54,238 nucleotides of DNA, from positions 1 to 54,238 of the forward strand of contig JAKBBN010000012.1 in NCBI GenBank assembly GCA_021808485.1, in the 5' to 3' direction. Position numbers and translations under genes: made by a program. Below are positions 18,701-27,399 of the stretch, one piece after another. Under the pieces are notes generated by a model. The model was given only the letters and a program-made list of their open reading frames with translations. It did not search any database and was not told the DNA's origin. How positions within the stretch are numbered: position 1 is the stretch's first letter; each line of letters starts with the position of its first letter. Source of the DNA: Planctomycetota bacterium (GTDB lineage: Bacteria > Planctomycetota > Phycisphaerae > WQYP01).

Positions 18701-20011
18701 TCATTGCGGCATTTCGGATTCCGGTTGAGCGGGGGCATAATCGCCCACCACGCCATCCGGCGTGATCAGAAACAGTTTGTCACTCAGCGGATGGGCGGCC
18801 GCGGCAAAGCGCAATTCCACCTGGTGCCGCAGCCAGTTGAGCGTGGCGTCGTCTTCGGCGGAAAATGCCAGCAGGCTGTCGCGATCCGGAATGGCCATAT
18901 AAAACGTTTTTCCCAGGTGCGGCCGGAGGTGGCGCTGCACCAGCGGCAGCAGCAGCCGTGCGGAGTTCATGGCTTCATCCCGCGGAAAGCTGAACATGGA
19001 ATAATTCCCGCTGTTGCCGCCGGTCATGCTTAATTCACGCGTCTGCCGGACCAGATTGCTGATGGCATGTTTGTGGAGCTGTTCCGGAGTAATGCCCCAG
19101 TTTTTGCAGGCGTCATGGGTGATCAAGGTGGCTATATCCCGCATGCGATAAACAATCGCCAGCTGGTTCAGCCAGTCTTCCCGGACAATATCACGCGGGT
19201 GTATATCGGCCAGCGCCACGGGCAGCAACAGCGGAAACACGGAGTCGCGCGCCGCCTGCCACCCTTCCGTGGAGGCCGGATCGGAGGAATTTTCCACCAG
19301 CAGGTCGTCAAAAAACTGACGGACATTTTCTTCCAGGCCTTCCGGCTGGTCCACATAAGCCTGATGCAGGGGCGATACCCGGATGCGCATCCCGCCCACG
19401 CTCAGCGTTTCGCTGTCCACCACGGCCAGCGATTCCGCCGGCAACCTCTGCCGGGCCAGTTCAACAACGGACTGAATAAACGGCTTTTTGAATTGTGCCG
19501 TCCCGCTCAGCCGAACACTGCGAATGATGCGATCAAGTGTTTTCTGGAAAGAATTCATCGCCGTGCGCGGCCCGTGCGCCGCGGCCAGCAGCGTGCTTTG
19601 ATCCGCACACACCGCCCAGAAGCGCCAGCTTGTCGCCGAACGTTGAACCCGGATTTTCTGCAGGATACCGGCAAACGTTCCCAGCCGCTGTTCGCCCTGG
19701 GCTGTGTAGGTTAAATGATTTGTACCCGGAACATCGTGCGGATGTTCCAGCATACGGGCACTGTTGAGCTTTTTGTTCCATTGTTGAAGGGTGGCCCGCA
19801 CCTGTTTTGGTGAGGGCGGAGTCCGCTTTTTCCCGGCTGTCCCGGCCGGTTCGGTTTTGGCGGAATTGGTGTTAAATAGCTGGAATTCCACGAGCATGGT
19901 TGCGGAAGGGTCCCGCACAATCAGCCGGTTGTCATCATAAATCTGATGGCTGAAATCGTCCGGAACGTCCAGCGAAAGGTTCTTCATGTTCAGTTGTGTC
20001 CAGTCGCTCAT
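18701..20011 (-). CDS. DUF1444-like cytoplasmic protein
   Basis: A 436-residue soluble protein without signal peptide or membrane segment. The N-terminal 150 residues resemble a PsbP/Mog1-like beta sheet (LSLDVPDDFSHQIYDDNRLI; GILQKIRVQRSATSWRFWAV). The C-terminal two-thirds resembles DUF1444/YtpQ (SLHQAYVDQPEGLEENVRQF type pattern; VYRMRDIATLITHD; FYMAIPDRDSLLAFS). No enzymatic role is known for either part. GAGGAGG lies just upstream of the ATG, so translation is probably efficient. Divergent from the methyltransferase gene across a 386-base gap. Domain assignment is from pattern memory and moderately certain. Confidence 0.6.
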   Translation of the reverse strand: MSDWTQLNMKNLSLDVPDDFSHQIYDDNRLIVRDPSATMLVEFQLFNTNSAKTEPAGTAGKKRTPPSPKQVRATLQQWNKKLNSARMLEHPHDVPGTNHLTYTAQGEQRLGTFAGILQKIRVQRSATSWRFWAVCADQSTLLAAAHGPRTAMNSFQKTLDRIIRSVRLSGTAQFKKPFIQSVVELARQRLPAESLAVVDSETLSVGGMRIRVSPLHQAYVDQPEGLEENVRQFFDDLLVENSSDPASTEGWQAARDSVFPLLLPVALADIHPRDIVREDWLNQLAIVYRMRDIATLITHDACKNWGITPEQLHKHAISNLVRQTRELSMTGGNSGNYSMFSFPRDEAMNSARLLLPLVQRHLRPHLGKTFYMAIPDRDSLLAFSAEDDATLNWLRHQVELRFAAAAHPLSDKLFLITPDGVVGDYAPAQPESEMPQ

Positions 20012-20397
20012 GGCTTCACCTCCTCATTTGCCGCCGCAGGCCTGTCCGCCCATCGGCGATGCCGCGCCGAACATTCGAGGCCGCGAGTCACTTGACGCGC
20101 TATGCCGCCTATTCGACGCGATAAACTCAATCTTCAGAACCGAGTGACCGGGCGAAATGAAATTCTTGTCCCGGTTTCACTCAAACCAACGTGTACAGTG
20201 TTTCTATCGAACAGATCGGAACTTTAATGCAACGAAACACGCATTTTGTCGCTTTTGGGACGCAGCCGGTAAACAGACGCAGCCTGCCGCCGCGACCGCC
20301 GGATTATGGACCTCCGCGGGCCGATACATACCAACTGGCCGCGCGGCCGCGAGGCGTTACAATATCGTTGGTAAAAATATCTGGCGGACAGGATTCA
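20012..20397. other. Divergent intergenic region without a supported gene
   Basis: 386 bases between divergent genes. An open frame on the plus strand runs from 20191 into the methyltransferase gene but its first 69 residues lack similarity and a ribosome binding site, so I treat it as untranslated. No convincing promoter pair was found. Confidence 0.45.
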
Positions 20398-21051
20398 ATG
20401 ACATTGGGAATCGGACTAATAAAACTTGCGGCCCTGGCGTGTGGCGTGGAACTGGCGGTTTATTGGGGCACGGTGCTGGTAAAAAGCTGGCGAATTGCGT
20501 CCAAAATAGGCAAAGACCCCAACATGGTACCGCGTGAACGCGTCGGCCAATGGATGCGTGTGTTGTGGGGGCCCGCGGTTCTGGCCTGGTGCATTCAACC
20601 CTGGTTATTCGGCTTGGCAGCCGGTTTCGGCCGCGGGCAGCCGCCGTGGATTCTCGCATCGGTGGCGGGAACCGGTTTGATGGCCCGGCTGCTGGCGGCG
20701 GCGGGGGCCGGCGGCGGCGCGGTGTGCCTTGGCCTTACGTTTATTTGCTGGCGGCAGATGGGGCGGTCCTGGCGGATCGGAATTGATCCCGGTGAAAAAA
20801 CGGAGCTTGTTGTCCGCGGGGCGTACCGCTTTGTGCGCCATCCTATTTACTCGCTCTCCATGTTTTTGATGATCGGCACGGTGCTGGCGGTTCCCACGCC
20901 GCTGATGTTCCTGACTGCGGTCGTGCACATTTCCATGTTGCAAGTGGAAGCCCGACGTGAGGAAGGATACCTGATCAAGCTGCACGGCAGCCATTACGAA
21001 AAATACCGTCAGACCGTCGGCCGTTTCCTGCCGCGGCCCTGGAAGCAGTGA
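20398..21051 (+). CDS. Isoprenylcysteine carboxyl methyltransferase-type membrane protein (ICMT/PEMT family)
   Basis: A 217-residue integral membrane protein with about four to five hydrophobic segments (LGIGLIKLAALACGVELAVY; ILASVAGTGLMARLLAAAG; FLMIGTVLAVPTPLMFLTAV). The C-terminal signature GAYRFVRHPIYSLSM followed by EARREEGYLIKLHGSHYEKY is characteristic of ICMT/phospholipid-methyltransferase-like enzymes that use S-adenosylmethionine. The bacterial substrate is generally unknown. The ATG at 20398 has AGGA five bases upstream. It is followed 51 bases later by an acyltransferase-like gene and then comF on the same strand, possibly one transcript. Confidence 0.8.
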   Translation: MTLGIGLIKLAALACGVELAVYWGTVLVKSWRIASKIGKDPNMVPRERVGQWMRVLWGPAVLAWCIQPWLFGLAAGFGRGQPPWILASVAGTGLMARLLAAAGAGGGAVCLGLTFICWRQMGRSWRIGIDPGEKTELVVRGAYRFVRHPIYSLSMFLMIGTVLAVPTPLMFLTAVVHISMLQVEARREEGYLIKLHGSHYEKYRQTVGRFLPRPWKQ

Positions 21052-21102
21052 CCAGCCGCGGGTATCCATGCAATTGGTGCATTTGGGAGTGATTTATCCA
21101 TC

Positions 21103-22557
21103 ATGAGCGCAGATGCACATACCGGGTATGGCGGCCGCGGCTCACCGGCCGGACGTCCGGCCGAAGGCAACGATAACAAGGTGATGCCGGGTGCCGACAT
21201 GCCGCTGAATACGTTTCAGCAGTTCATGCGGCAATGGACCCGCCTTGGTCCGTACACCGCCGGGCAGGCGATGTGTGTACGCGGCCGGCCGGATGCGGAA
21301 AAAATGAGGCTTGCGGCGCTGCGGCTGTTGGCGGAGATAGGGCTGGGTATTCCGGAATTTGGCGATCATGCGGTGCGTTTTACACCCGTGGATGTCCTGG
21401 AGGTGCAGGTATCGGATCAAAATATTGAGCAGATTGCCGCACTACAAATGAATCGGCCTTTTACGCCGTCCGATATTCCGCTGCGGTTTTTTTTAATTAA
21501 CACGCCTGAATCATCCGCGGATCCCACCGGCCCGCGGCACTGGGTGCTGGTGATGTATGATCATTGGCTGGCGGACAGCGGCGGCATGCGGATGTTCATG
21601 CAATCGCTGGCTGCATATTATCTGGATTGTCCATCATTGGCGGGTGCATCCGCTGGTTCACCGCCGCGACTTCCGGGACAAAACATAGTATGGCCGCCGG
21701 CCGGGCGATCGCCGCTGTTTGGGCGGTGCCGGACTATCGCGGGGGGGCTTAAATTTTATATCCGCCACCGGCGGGCGTGGCGGGTGAACCTCGCCGATCC
21801 GCTGGATTTTTCCGTTGGTCTTAAATTGCAGTCTCTCCCCGATGGTCTGATCAACCGGCTTCAGACCGCGGCGCGGCGGCATGGAGGCAGTGTCAATGAT
21901 CTGTTTTTAGCCGCCATTGCCCGGGCCATGGGTCCGCTGATGCAGGCGGGCGGGACGGACTTTCGCGGTGGTTTGCTGGGCCGGCGGGACCGGCTCTCAC
22001 TTGGCACCATTGTGGACATGCGCCACCTTGCCGGTCCGCAATTGGCGGACGTATTCGGGCTGTACCTGGGTTTTTCAACAACGCAGGTGAACCTGGCGGA
22101 TATCCGGCAAACCACAGCACTGATTCAATCCATCACCCGGCAGACCAGGCGCTATAAAAGCCGCAGTGAAGCCGGCTTGGCGCTGCGCACGCTCGATGTG
22201 GCGCGATTTTTTTGGAGAATGTATGATCAGCCGCGGCATCAAGCTCTGTTCTTTCAGAAAAATACGCCGGTGGCGGCGGGGGTGTCCAACGTGAATTTGA
22301 CAGCTCAATGGATGTGTCCGGCGCAGCGCCCGGCGGATTTTCCCATTCTTGATTACATTAGAATATCGCCCACCGGTCCGCTGTTGCCCCTGGTTTTAAC
22401 GCTTACCACGGTCGGCCCGCTGCCTTCCACTAATTCCGACATATCCGACAGCCGTCTGAATTTATCCTTTACATGGCGAAAAACCGCCATGAATGAGCCG
22501 GCGGCGGAAAATTTATGCCGTGATTTTGTCCGGGGGCTGGAGGATATGGCATCATGA
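21103..22557 (+). CDS. Condensation/wax-ester-synthase-like acyltransferase
   Basis: A 484-residue protein with the layout of the CoA-dependent acyltransferase superfamily (NRPS condensation, WS/DGAT). The key motif is YDHWLADSGG, giving His154 and Asp158 of HxxxD; canonical enzymes read HHxxxDG. A second-half motif GGSVNDLFLAAIARAM corresponds to the conserved NDvvLa segment of WS/DGAT proteins, followed by GVSNVNLTAQW. The product is probably an acyl ester or amide, but neither donor nor acceptor can be told. The start is uncertain; Met28 would give a shorter N-terminus. It overlaps comF by 4 bases (ATGA), so translation is coupled. Confidence 0.7.
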   Translation: MSADAHTGYGGRGSPAGRPAEGNDNKVMPGADMPLNTFQQFMRQWTRLGPYTAGQAMCVRGRPDAEKMRLAALRLLAEIGLGIPEFGDHAVRFTPVDVLEVQVSDQNIEQIAALQMNRPFTPSDIPLRFFLINTPESSADPTGPRHWVLVMYDHWLADSGGMRMFMQSLAAYYLDCPSLAGASAGSPPRLPGQNIVWPPAGRSPLFGRCRTIAGGLKFYIRHRRAWRVNLADPLDFSVGLKLQSLPDGLINRLQTAARRHGGSVNDLFLAAIARAMGPLMQAGGTDFRGGLLGRRDRLSLGTIVDMRHLAGPQLADVFGLYLGFSTTQVNLADIRQTTALIQSITRQTRRYKSRSEAGLALRTLDVARFFWRMYDQPRHQALFFQKNTPVAAGVSNVNLTAQWMCPAQRPADFPILDYIRISPTGPLLPLVLTLTTVGPLPSTNSDISDSRLNLSFTWRKTAMNEPAAENLCRDFVRGLEDMAS

Positions 22558-23336
22558 GGTTGCCACGACCACATGCTCCATTTCTGGTGGTTGCCCGGCG
22601 GCTGGCTTCACCGTTTTTCCCGGAGAGTTGCTGGATTACCGGTGCGGGTCTTACCGCGGCGGAACAGGGGCTTTCCCTGGCAGTCCGGCGAAAACTGGAA
22701 TATCTGCTGAATTGGCCTTACTGCTTCAAGTGCGGCTTGACCCTGGGGCCGCATTCCCAAACCGCCGGTTGCCCGCGATGCGCCTCGCGATCCCTTACCT
22801 TGCGCTGCCTGCTGCGGGCCGGGCCGCTGCACGGACCGCTTGCTTCCATGGTGCACCAGCTTAAATTCAGGCGGCAATGGGGCATTGCGCCGGTGCTGGC
22901 TGATTGGATGGCTGCGGCCTGCCGGCATCGGCCGAATGTGCCGATGGATATTCTTATTCCCGTTCCCCTGCACCCAGTTCGCCAATGGAGCCGCGGATTT
23001 AATCAGGCCGCGGAATTGGCCCATGGCGTCGGAGACCGGTTGAACCTGCCGATCGCACAGGTACTGCGACGGCGGCGTGCCACGCGGCCGCAAACGCGCA
23101 CCCAAAGTGCGGCGGAACGCCGGGATAATTTGCGCGGGGCTTTTGCGGCGGTCGACGGGTTTGATCTGGCCGGCAGGCATGTATGGCTGGTGGATGATGT
23201 ATGCACCACCGGGGCCACGCTGCATGCCGCCGCCGGGGCTCTGCGGGCGATTCCCAGGGACCGCAGGCCTGCCTCAATCAACGCCCTGGTGGCGGCCGTG
23301 GCGGATGACACCCCCATACCCGATCAGCATTCCTGA
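22554..23336 (+). CDS. comF: ComF-family phosphoribosyltransferase-like protein
   Basis: A 260-residue cytoplasmic protein. The N-terminal half carries a zinc-ribbon-like pair C57xxC60 / C73xxC76, and the C-terminal half a type I phosphoribosyltransferase domain with the PRPP loop VDDVCTTGAT (213-222) preceded by IPVPLHPVRQWSRGFNQA. ComF is required for uptake of transforming DNA in competent species and is widespread elsewhere without proven function. The ATG overlaps the stop of the acyltransferase gene. Neighbouring ComEA-like and DprA-like genes in the window are distant, so no competence cluster is implied. Confidence 0.9.
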   Translation: MRLPRPHAPFLVVARRLASPFFPESCWITGAGLTAAEQGLSLAVRRKLEYLLNWPYCFKCGLTLGPHSQTAGCPRCASRSLTLRCLLRAGPLHGPLASMVHQLKFRRQWGIAPVLADWMAAACRHRPNVPMDILIPVPLHPVRQWSRGFNQAAELAHGVGDRLNLPIAQVLRRRRATRPQTRTQSAAERRDNLRGAFAAVDGFDLAGRHVWLVDDVCTTGATLHAAAGALRAIPRDRRPASINALVAAVADDTPIPDQHS

Positions 23337-23478
23337 TTAAATTGTCCGGAAACAGGAAAATTAATTGGCCTTTCCATGTACGGGCAATTAAACTAAAGCG
23401 TGTGAGAATATAACCCGGGCAGCCGCCTGAGGTGTGCCGCGGATTCGATGGTTTTGGTCAAATGAAGAGGTTGTAGCG

Positions 23479-24570
23479 ATGCGGCCAATTAATTATCAAT
23501 CGCCTGAACTAAATGCGTCATGGCGACGGCGTTGCCGCATCGTCAGGCGGCTGGCCGGAATGGCGGCTGTTCTGATGCTGGCGGCGGCCGGGGGCAACTC
23601 GCGGGCGGCTTCCGTAGCGGGGCAGGTTATGTTCGGACAGGCGAGTCCGTTGCGGCAGGAAGAAACACCGGCCGTCCGCAATGCGGTTCGCAAAGGGCTT
23701 CGATGGTTGGCCAAACGACAGAATACGGACGGGTCATTTGACCATGGTTCCGTAGCCATTACCGCGTTAAGCGGCCTAGCCTTTGTGGCCGGAGGTAATT
23801 TGCCGCATCAGGGCCGATACGGGCATAACGTCAATCAGGCGTTGGTATATATTCTTAAACATTGCCAGCAGTCCGGGCTTATAGCCGGTCCACAGGATGG
23901 CGCGCCAATGTACGGCCACGGCTTTGCCACCCTTTTTCTGGCGGAAACATATGGTGAATCGCACCAGCCGGCACTGCGACGCAAGTTGCAACGAGCCGTC
24001 CGGCTTATTGTGGAAACGCAGAATTCAGCCGGCGGGTGGCGTTATCAGCCCATGCCGATGGACGCGGACCTGTCCGTGACGATATGCCAGGTCATGGCCT
24101 TGCGGGCGGCGCGGCAGGCGGGCATATCCGTTCCGCGGCGTACTATTCGCCGTGCGATTCATTTTGTCCGGCGATTGCAAAACCCGGACGGCGGCTTCAG
24201 TTATATGCTGGAAATGCCCGGCTCGGCATTTCCCCGTTCCGCCGCCGGGGCCGCCTTGCTGTTTTATTCCGGTGTCTATTCCGGTCGGGCGATTACCAAT
24301 GCCGTGCACTACCTTATGGGGTGCCTGCCTGGAACGGCGGGTAACAATCAAGGTAACTTTTTCTACGGCAATTATTATGGAACCCAAGCCATGTTCCTGG
24401 CCGGCGGACTATGGTGGGGAAAATGGTGGCCGGCGATGAGTTCCACACTCATCAAGCGGCAGCAGGATGATGGAAGCTGGGCGGCCGGACCGGGGTTGAG
24501 CTATGGCACCGCCATGGCCCTGATCATCCTGCAGATACCGGACCGTGTGCTCCCGATTCTTCAGAAGTAA
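23479..24570 (+). CDS. Secreted squalene-cyclase/prenyltransferase-repeat protein
   Basis: A 363-residue exported protein. After a signal peptide (about 15-44) come alpha-alpha barrel repeats with QW-like motifs: KGLRWLAKRQNTDGSF, AVRLIVETQNSAGGWRY, AIHFVRRLQNPDGGFSY and LIKRQQDDGSW. This fold occurs in squalene-hopene cyclases, but the protein is half their length, carries an export signal and lacks the DxDDTA catalytic motif; the nearest segment reads MDADLSVT. Comparable exported repeat proteins are a planctomycete feature with no known function. The ATG at 23479 is chosen because GAAGAGG lies eight bases upstream. It is followed after 20 bases by the NPCBM gene. Confidence 0.75.
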   Translation: MRPINYQSPELNASWRRRCRIVRRLAGMAAVLMLAAAGGNSRAASVAGQVMFGQASPLRQEETPAVRNAVRKGLRWLAKRQNTDGSFDHGSVAITALSGLAFVAGGNLPHQGRYGHNVNQALVYILKHCQQSGLIAGPQDGAPMYGHGFATLFLAETYGESHQPALRRKLQRAVRLIVETQNSAGGWRYQPMPMDADLSVTICQVMALRAARQAGISVPRRTIRRAIHFVRRLQNPDGGFSYMLEMPGSAFPRSAAGAALLFYSGVYSGRAITNAVHYLMGCLPGTAGNNQGNFFYGNYYGTQAMFLAGGLWWGKWWPAMSSTLIKRQQDDGSWAAGPGLSYGTAMALIILQIPDRVLPILQK

Positions 24571-24590
24571 ACGCTGCAGGATGAATAAGC

Positions 24591-25901
24591 ATGGTCGCGA
24601 TGCATCGATTTTTTCCCCTTAAACTGTTCCGTCGTCGTTGCGGGATGGCGATATTTTCCACTGCGTCGGCCGCGGCGCGCATAAAAGCCTGCGGCGCAGT
24701 GCTGGCGGCGGTTTTGGCGCCCGTTCAGTTCCTGTCGGCGAATCCCGGTTCTTCGCCTGGCACTACGCCACCGGCGGTTTGGAACATTCGGCTGGCGCAA
24801 CTGGCGCCGGCGGCCGGCGGCAGCTTTATCCGGCTGCAAAACGTCGTGATTCAGCAGTGGACCGGCGCGGGTCTGCGTGTGGCCGATGCCGCCGGTCACG
24901 TTCAGGTGCTCAGTGTATCGCAGGTGATGAGTATTCGGCGGCCGGGCGCGGGTAGTTCGCCGGCAGTCGGGTGGCAAGTGGTGCTGCGCGATGGCAGCGT
25001 GATTGTCGGCAAGCCCCGGCGACTCAGCGCCGGCAGACTTATTGTGCTTTCTCCCGCCATGGGCAGAATTTCCATTTCACTGACGCAGGTGGCCGCTGTG
25101 CGCGACGGTCCGCTCCCCGCCATCACGCCAGTTGCCGAGCCGGTTGACACGTTATATCTCACGAATGGCGCCACGCTTGCAGGCGCCATGAACACGATGG
25201 GCAGACAGCACGTTCAATGGTCCACCTCTTTGGGTAACGCCACCGTGCCTTGGAGTCGCGTGCGTTATATGCGACTGGGCGGACCGAAGGGGGCCATGGC
25301 GGTGCATGGTCTGGCACAGCGCGTAACACTGACGGATGGCACTGTCCTGATTGTACGCAATTTAATCCGGCATGCCGGCCTTGCCCAGTGCATGGTTCCG
25401 GGCATGGGGCAGATTCATTTCCCGGTTTTGGCGATGGTTCGCATGTCCGTGCTCGGGGGCGATGCTCAGTGGTTGGCCGGAGTACCGGCGGTGAAGGCCG
25501 TGCAAATATCCTGGTTCGGCCCGCCGGACCAATGGCCCATGCAACCCAACCGCTGCGTAATGGGAACGTTGCTTATGGCCGGGGGGCGGCGTTTTACCCA
25601 TGGCATCGGCATGCATGCCAAGGCTTCGGTCACCTACGATCTTGGCGGCCATTATTCGCATTTTGTTTTTTCCCCGGCCATGGATCAAAGCGCCGCGCCG
25701 CAGGGGCGGGCGGTTGCCGTGGTGGAACTCGACGGAAAAGTGATATGGCGATCCGGCGTGTTGCGACCGGACACGCCTCCGGAAATGGTCAACCTTTCAG
25801 TGACCGGCGGCTTAACATTGACCCTTCAGGTTACCGACCCCGGTGGTTTTTGTGTGCGTTCACGCATGGACTGGTTAAACGCGGTGCTTTTGCGCAAATA
25901 A
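24591..25901 (+). CDS. Secreted NPCBM/NEW2-domain protein
   Basis: A 436-residue exported protein with a signal segment (about 33-51). A long beta-rich middle portion (60-290) contains three similar 'L.DGT / LTNGATL' strands resembling repeated SH3-like units. The C-terminal NPCBM domain (about 300-434) is marked by FTHGIGMHAKASVTYDL, a block found in carbohydrate-binding modules beside glycosidases. No catalytic module is attached. It sits 20 bases after the squalene-cyclase-repeat gene and 33 bases before the PH-domain gene, suggesting an operon. A role in binding cell-surface or environmental glycans is inferred. Confidence 0.8.
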   Translation: MVAMHRFFPLKLFRRRCGMAIFSTASAAARIKACGAVLAAVLAPVQFLSANPGSSPGTTPPAVWNIRLAQLAPAAGGSFIRLQNVVIQQWTGAGLRVADAAGHVQVLSVSQVMSIRRPGAGSSPAVGWQVVLRDGSVIVGKPRRLSAGRLIVLSPAMGRISISLTQVAAVRDGPLPAITPVAEPVDTLYLTNGATLAGAMNTMGRQHVQWSTSLGNATVPWSRVRYMRLGGPKGAMAVHGLAQRVTLTDGTVLIVRNLIRHAGLAQCMVPGMGQIHFPVLAMVRMSVLGGDAQWLAGVPAVKAVQISWFGPPDQWPMQPNRCVMGTLLMAGGRRFTHGIGMHAKASVTYDLGGHYSHFVFSPAMDQSAAPQGRAVAVVELDGKVIWRSGVLRPDTPPEMVNLSVTGGLTLTLQVTDPGGFCVRSRMDWLNAVLLRK

Positions 25902-25934
25902 GCGGATGCGCAGGCAAACCTCGGAGAGGTTTCT

Positions 25935-26651
25935 ATGGCAGATGTTGCAGTTATTCCGGCATTTTCCGCCCAGTGTGTGTGCGGCAAACGTCTGGCAGTG
26001 GGTGCTGCGCAAGTAGGCCGGCATGTGGTATGCCCCGCCTGCAGCCGGGTGGTTGTTCCTGTACTGGCTGAACCGCTGGCCCTTCCGGCGGATGGCGGTC
26101 GAACGTTGCCCGCGGAATCTGCCGGGAGTCCGCCGGCCCCGCAACGAAGCGGCAACGATACGGTACCCTTGGCAGTTGATGACTCGGCGGCCGTTTTTGT
26201 TCTGCGGGTTTCGCAATGGGATAATTTTTGGAAGTACGTTACCTGTGTGATGGTGGAAGTGATGGCCTGCGGGTTATTCGTGGTGCCGTCGCTTCGTCCA
26301 TGGGCCGGCGCGATTGTCGGCGGCATTTCGGCGGTGGTGGTGGCTACCGCCCTTTTTGTTTTCATGCAGGCACGGATGACACGGTGCATCATCAGCGAAA
26401 ACCGGATTGAAACGCAAAAAGGAATATTTACCCGCCAGATAGACTGGGTTTCCTTGAATTGCGTGCTGGATATTCAATTGCATCAGAGCTTTATTCAGCG
26501 AATTCTGGGCGTCGGAACCATTACAGTGCGCAGCACGGATAAAATTACGCCCCTGCTGGAGGTGCCGCACGTGCCCAGAGTGCAGCCTGCATTCGATTTT
26601 CTTCAGCAGCAGCTGAACCGGCGGTCCAAAATGCTGAGTGTCGTTCGCTGA
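25935..26651 (+). CDS. Membrane protein with zinc-ribbon-like head and bacterial PH (bPH2) domain
   Basis: A 238-residue protein. A zinc-ribbon-like head holds two CxC/CxxC pairs (Cys14, 16, 33, 36), then a Pro-rich linker, two adjoining transmembrane helices (about 97-146) and a C-terminal bPH2/DUF304-like domain (RMTRCIISENRIETQKGIFT; SIQRILGVGTITVRS-type pattern). The planctomycete habit of fusing a small ribbon to a membrane protein fits. Function unknown. GGAGAGG is present eight bases before the ATG. Last gene of a probable three-gene unit. Confidence 0.75.
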   Translation: MADVAVIPAFSAQCVCGKRLAVGAAQVGRHVVCPACSRVVVPVLAEPLALPADGGRTLPAESAGSPPAPQRSGNDTVPLAVDDSAAVFVLRVSQWDNFWKYVTCVMVEVMACGLFVVPSLRPWAGAIVGGISAVVVATALFVFMQARMTRCIISENRIETQKGIFTRQIDWVSLNCVLDIQLHQSFIQRILGVGTITVRSTDKITPLLEVPHVPRVQPAFDFLQQQLNRRSKMLSVVR

Positions 26652-26665
26652 AAACCGGCGGTAGA

Positions 26666-26696
26666 ACGGCGCAGCGGCACATGTGAGCAGCGCCGT
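26666..26696. terminator. Hairpin between convergent genes
   Basis: ACGGCGC (26666-26672) pairs with GCGCCGT (26690-26696) with a 17-base loop containing CACATGTG. No T-run follows on either strand, so termination is only suggested by its position between two convergent stops. Confidence 0.35.
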
Positions 26697-26711
26697 CCGG
26701 AAAATCCATGA

Positions 26712-27230
26712 TCATTCGGCGCTATCATTTTCCTGCGAAAGATGCGATAAAAAATCTTCTTCCAGTGCAACGGGCGTGAGCGAAAGGCGCAGTTCCCGCA
26801 GGGCCATGACCATGCCGATCAACAAAAAGGCGATTCCCAGAATGAACACCGCCAATGCGGCATTGGCCACCCATTCCCACATCAGGCTTACCCCAAGGGA
26901 CAGCGAGCTGGTCAACATGCAGATAATGCAGCAGACCAGGCAGACCAGCGTCCGGCGGGTCAGCCTTGCCCGCACAAGCAGGGCGCGCACCTGCTCTTCC
27001 ACCGCGTGAGCATGGGCGCGGTGCAGGGCCTCCAGGCTGCCGGGACCCGCTTCATTGCGATGCTTGATTCGCTTTTCCAGCAATTCCATGCGGCGGGAAT
27101 TAAATGAGCGAATGCGCCCGACCATCACAGCCATTCGGTTGTAATAGGTCAGGCATAGCAGGCCGCATGCTGAAATCATGAGCACGGGCGAGATCAACAG
27201 GCCGATAATACTTTGGGGTGCATTGGTCAT
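26712..27230 (-). CDS. DUF2721-family membrane protein
   Basis: A 172-residue integral membrane protein with an N-terminal transmembrane helix (SIIGLLISPVLMISACGLLC), a cytoplasmic Arg/Glu-rich helix (RMELLEKRIKHRNEAGPG), and two further hydrophobic segments (LVCLVCCIICMLTSSLSLGV; NAALAVFILGIAFLLIGMVM). This order matches DUF2721 proteins, which have no assigned function. The ATG at 27230 begins the family-like sequence; a longer frame to 27401 would overlap the divergent GH10-like gene and lacks similarity. No good Shine-Dalgarno is visible. Confidence 0.7.
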   Translation of the reverse strand: MTNAPQSIIGLLISPVLMISACGLLCLTYYNRMAVMVGRIRSFNSRRMELLEKRIKHRNEAGPGSLEALHRAHAHAVEEQVRALLVRARLTRRTLVCLVCCIICMLTSSLSLGVSLMWEWVANAALAVFILGIAFLLIGMVMALRELRLSLTPVALEEDFLSHLSQENDSAE

Positions 27231-27399
27231 AGCCGACAAGTTTATGCATTTGGTTTGACGGTTCAAGAGCTTTTCCGATATAAATTCCAGTTTCACGGAC
27301 GGTGATTTGTGGCCGTCAGTCAGGAAGCGACCGCAGCGGGTATCAAGGTTGCCTCGTTTCCGTTGATGGTCCGCTGTTTCCGGCAGGACAGGAAATTGC

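Noticed and set aside
22554..23336. Competence gene cluster (ComF, ComEA-like, DprA-like)
   Set aside because: The three genes are spread over 31 kb in unrelated contexts; no comEC or pilus genes are present in the window.
23479..24570. True squalene-hopene cyclase
   Set aside because: The protein is about half the normal length, is exported and lacks the DxDDTA motif.
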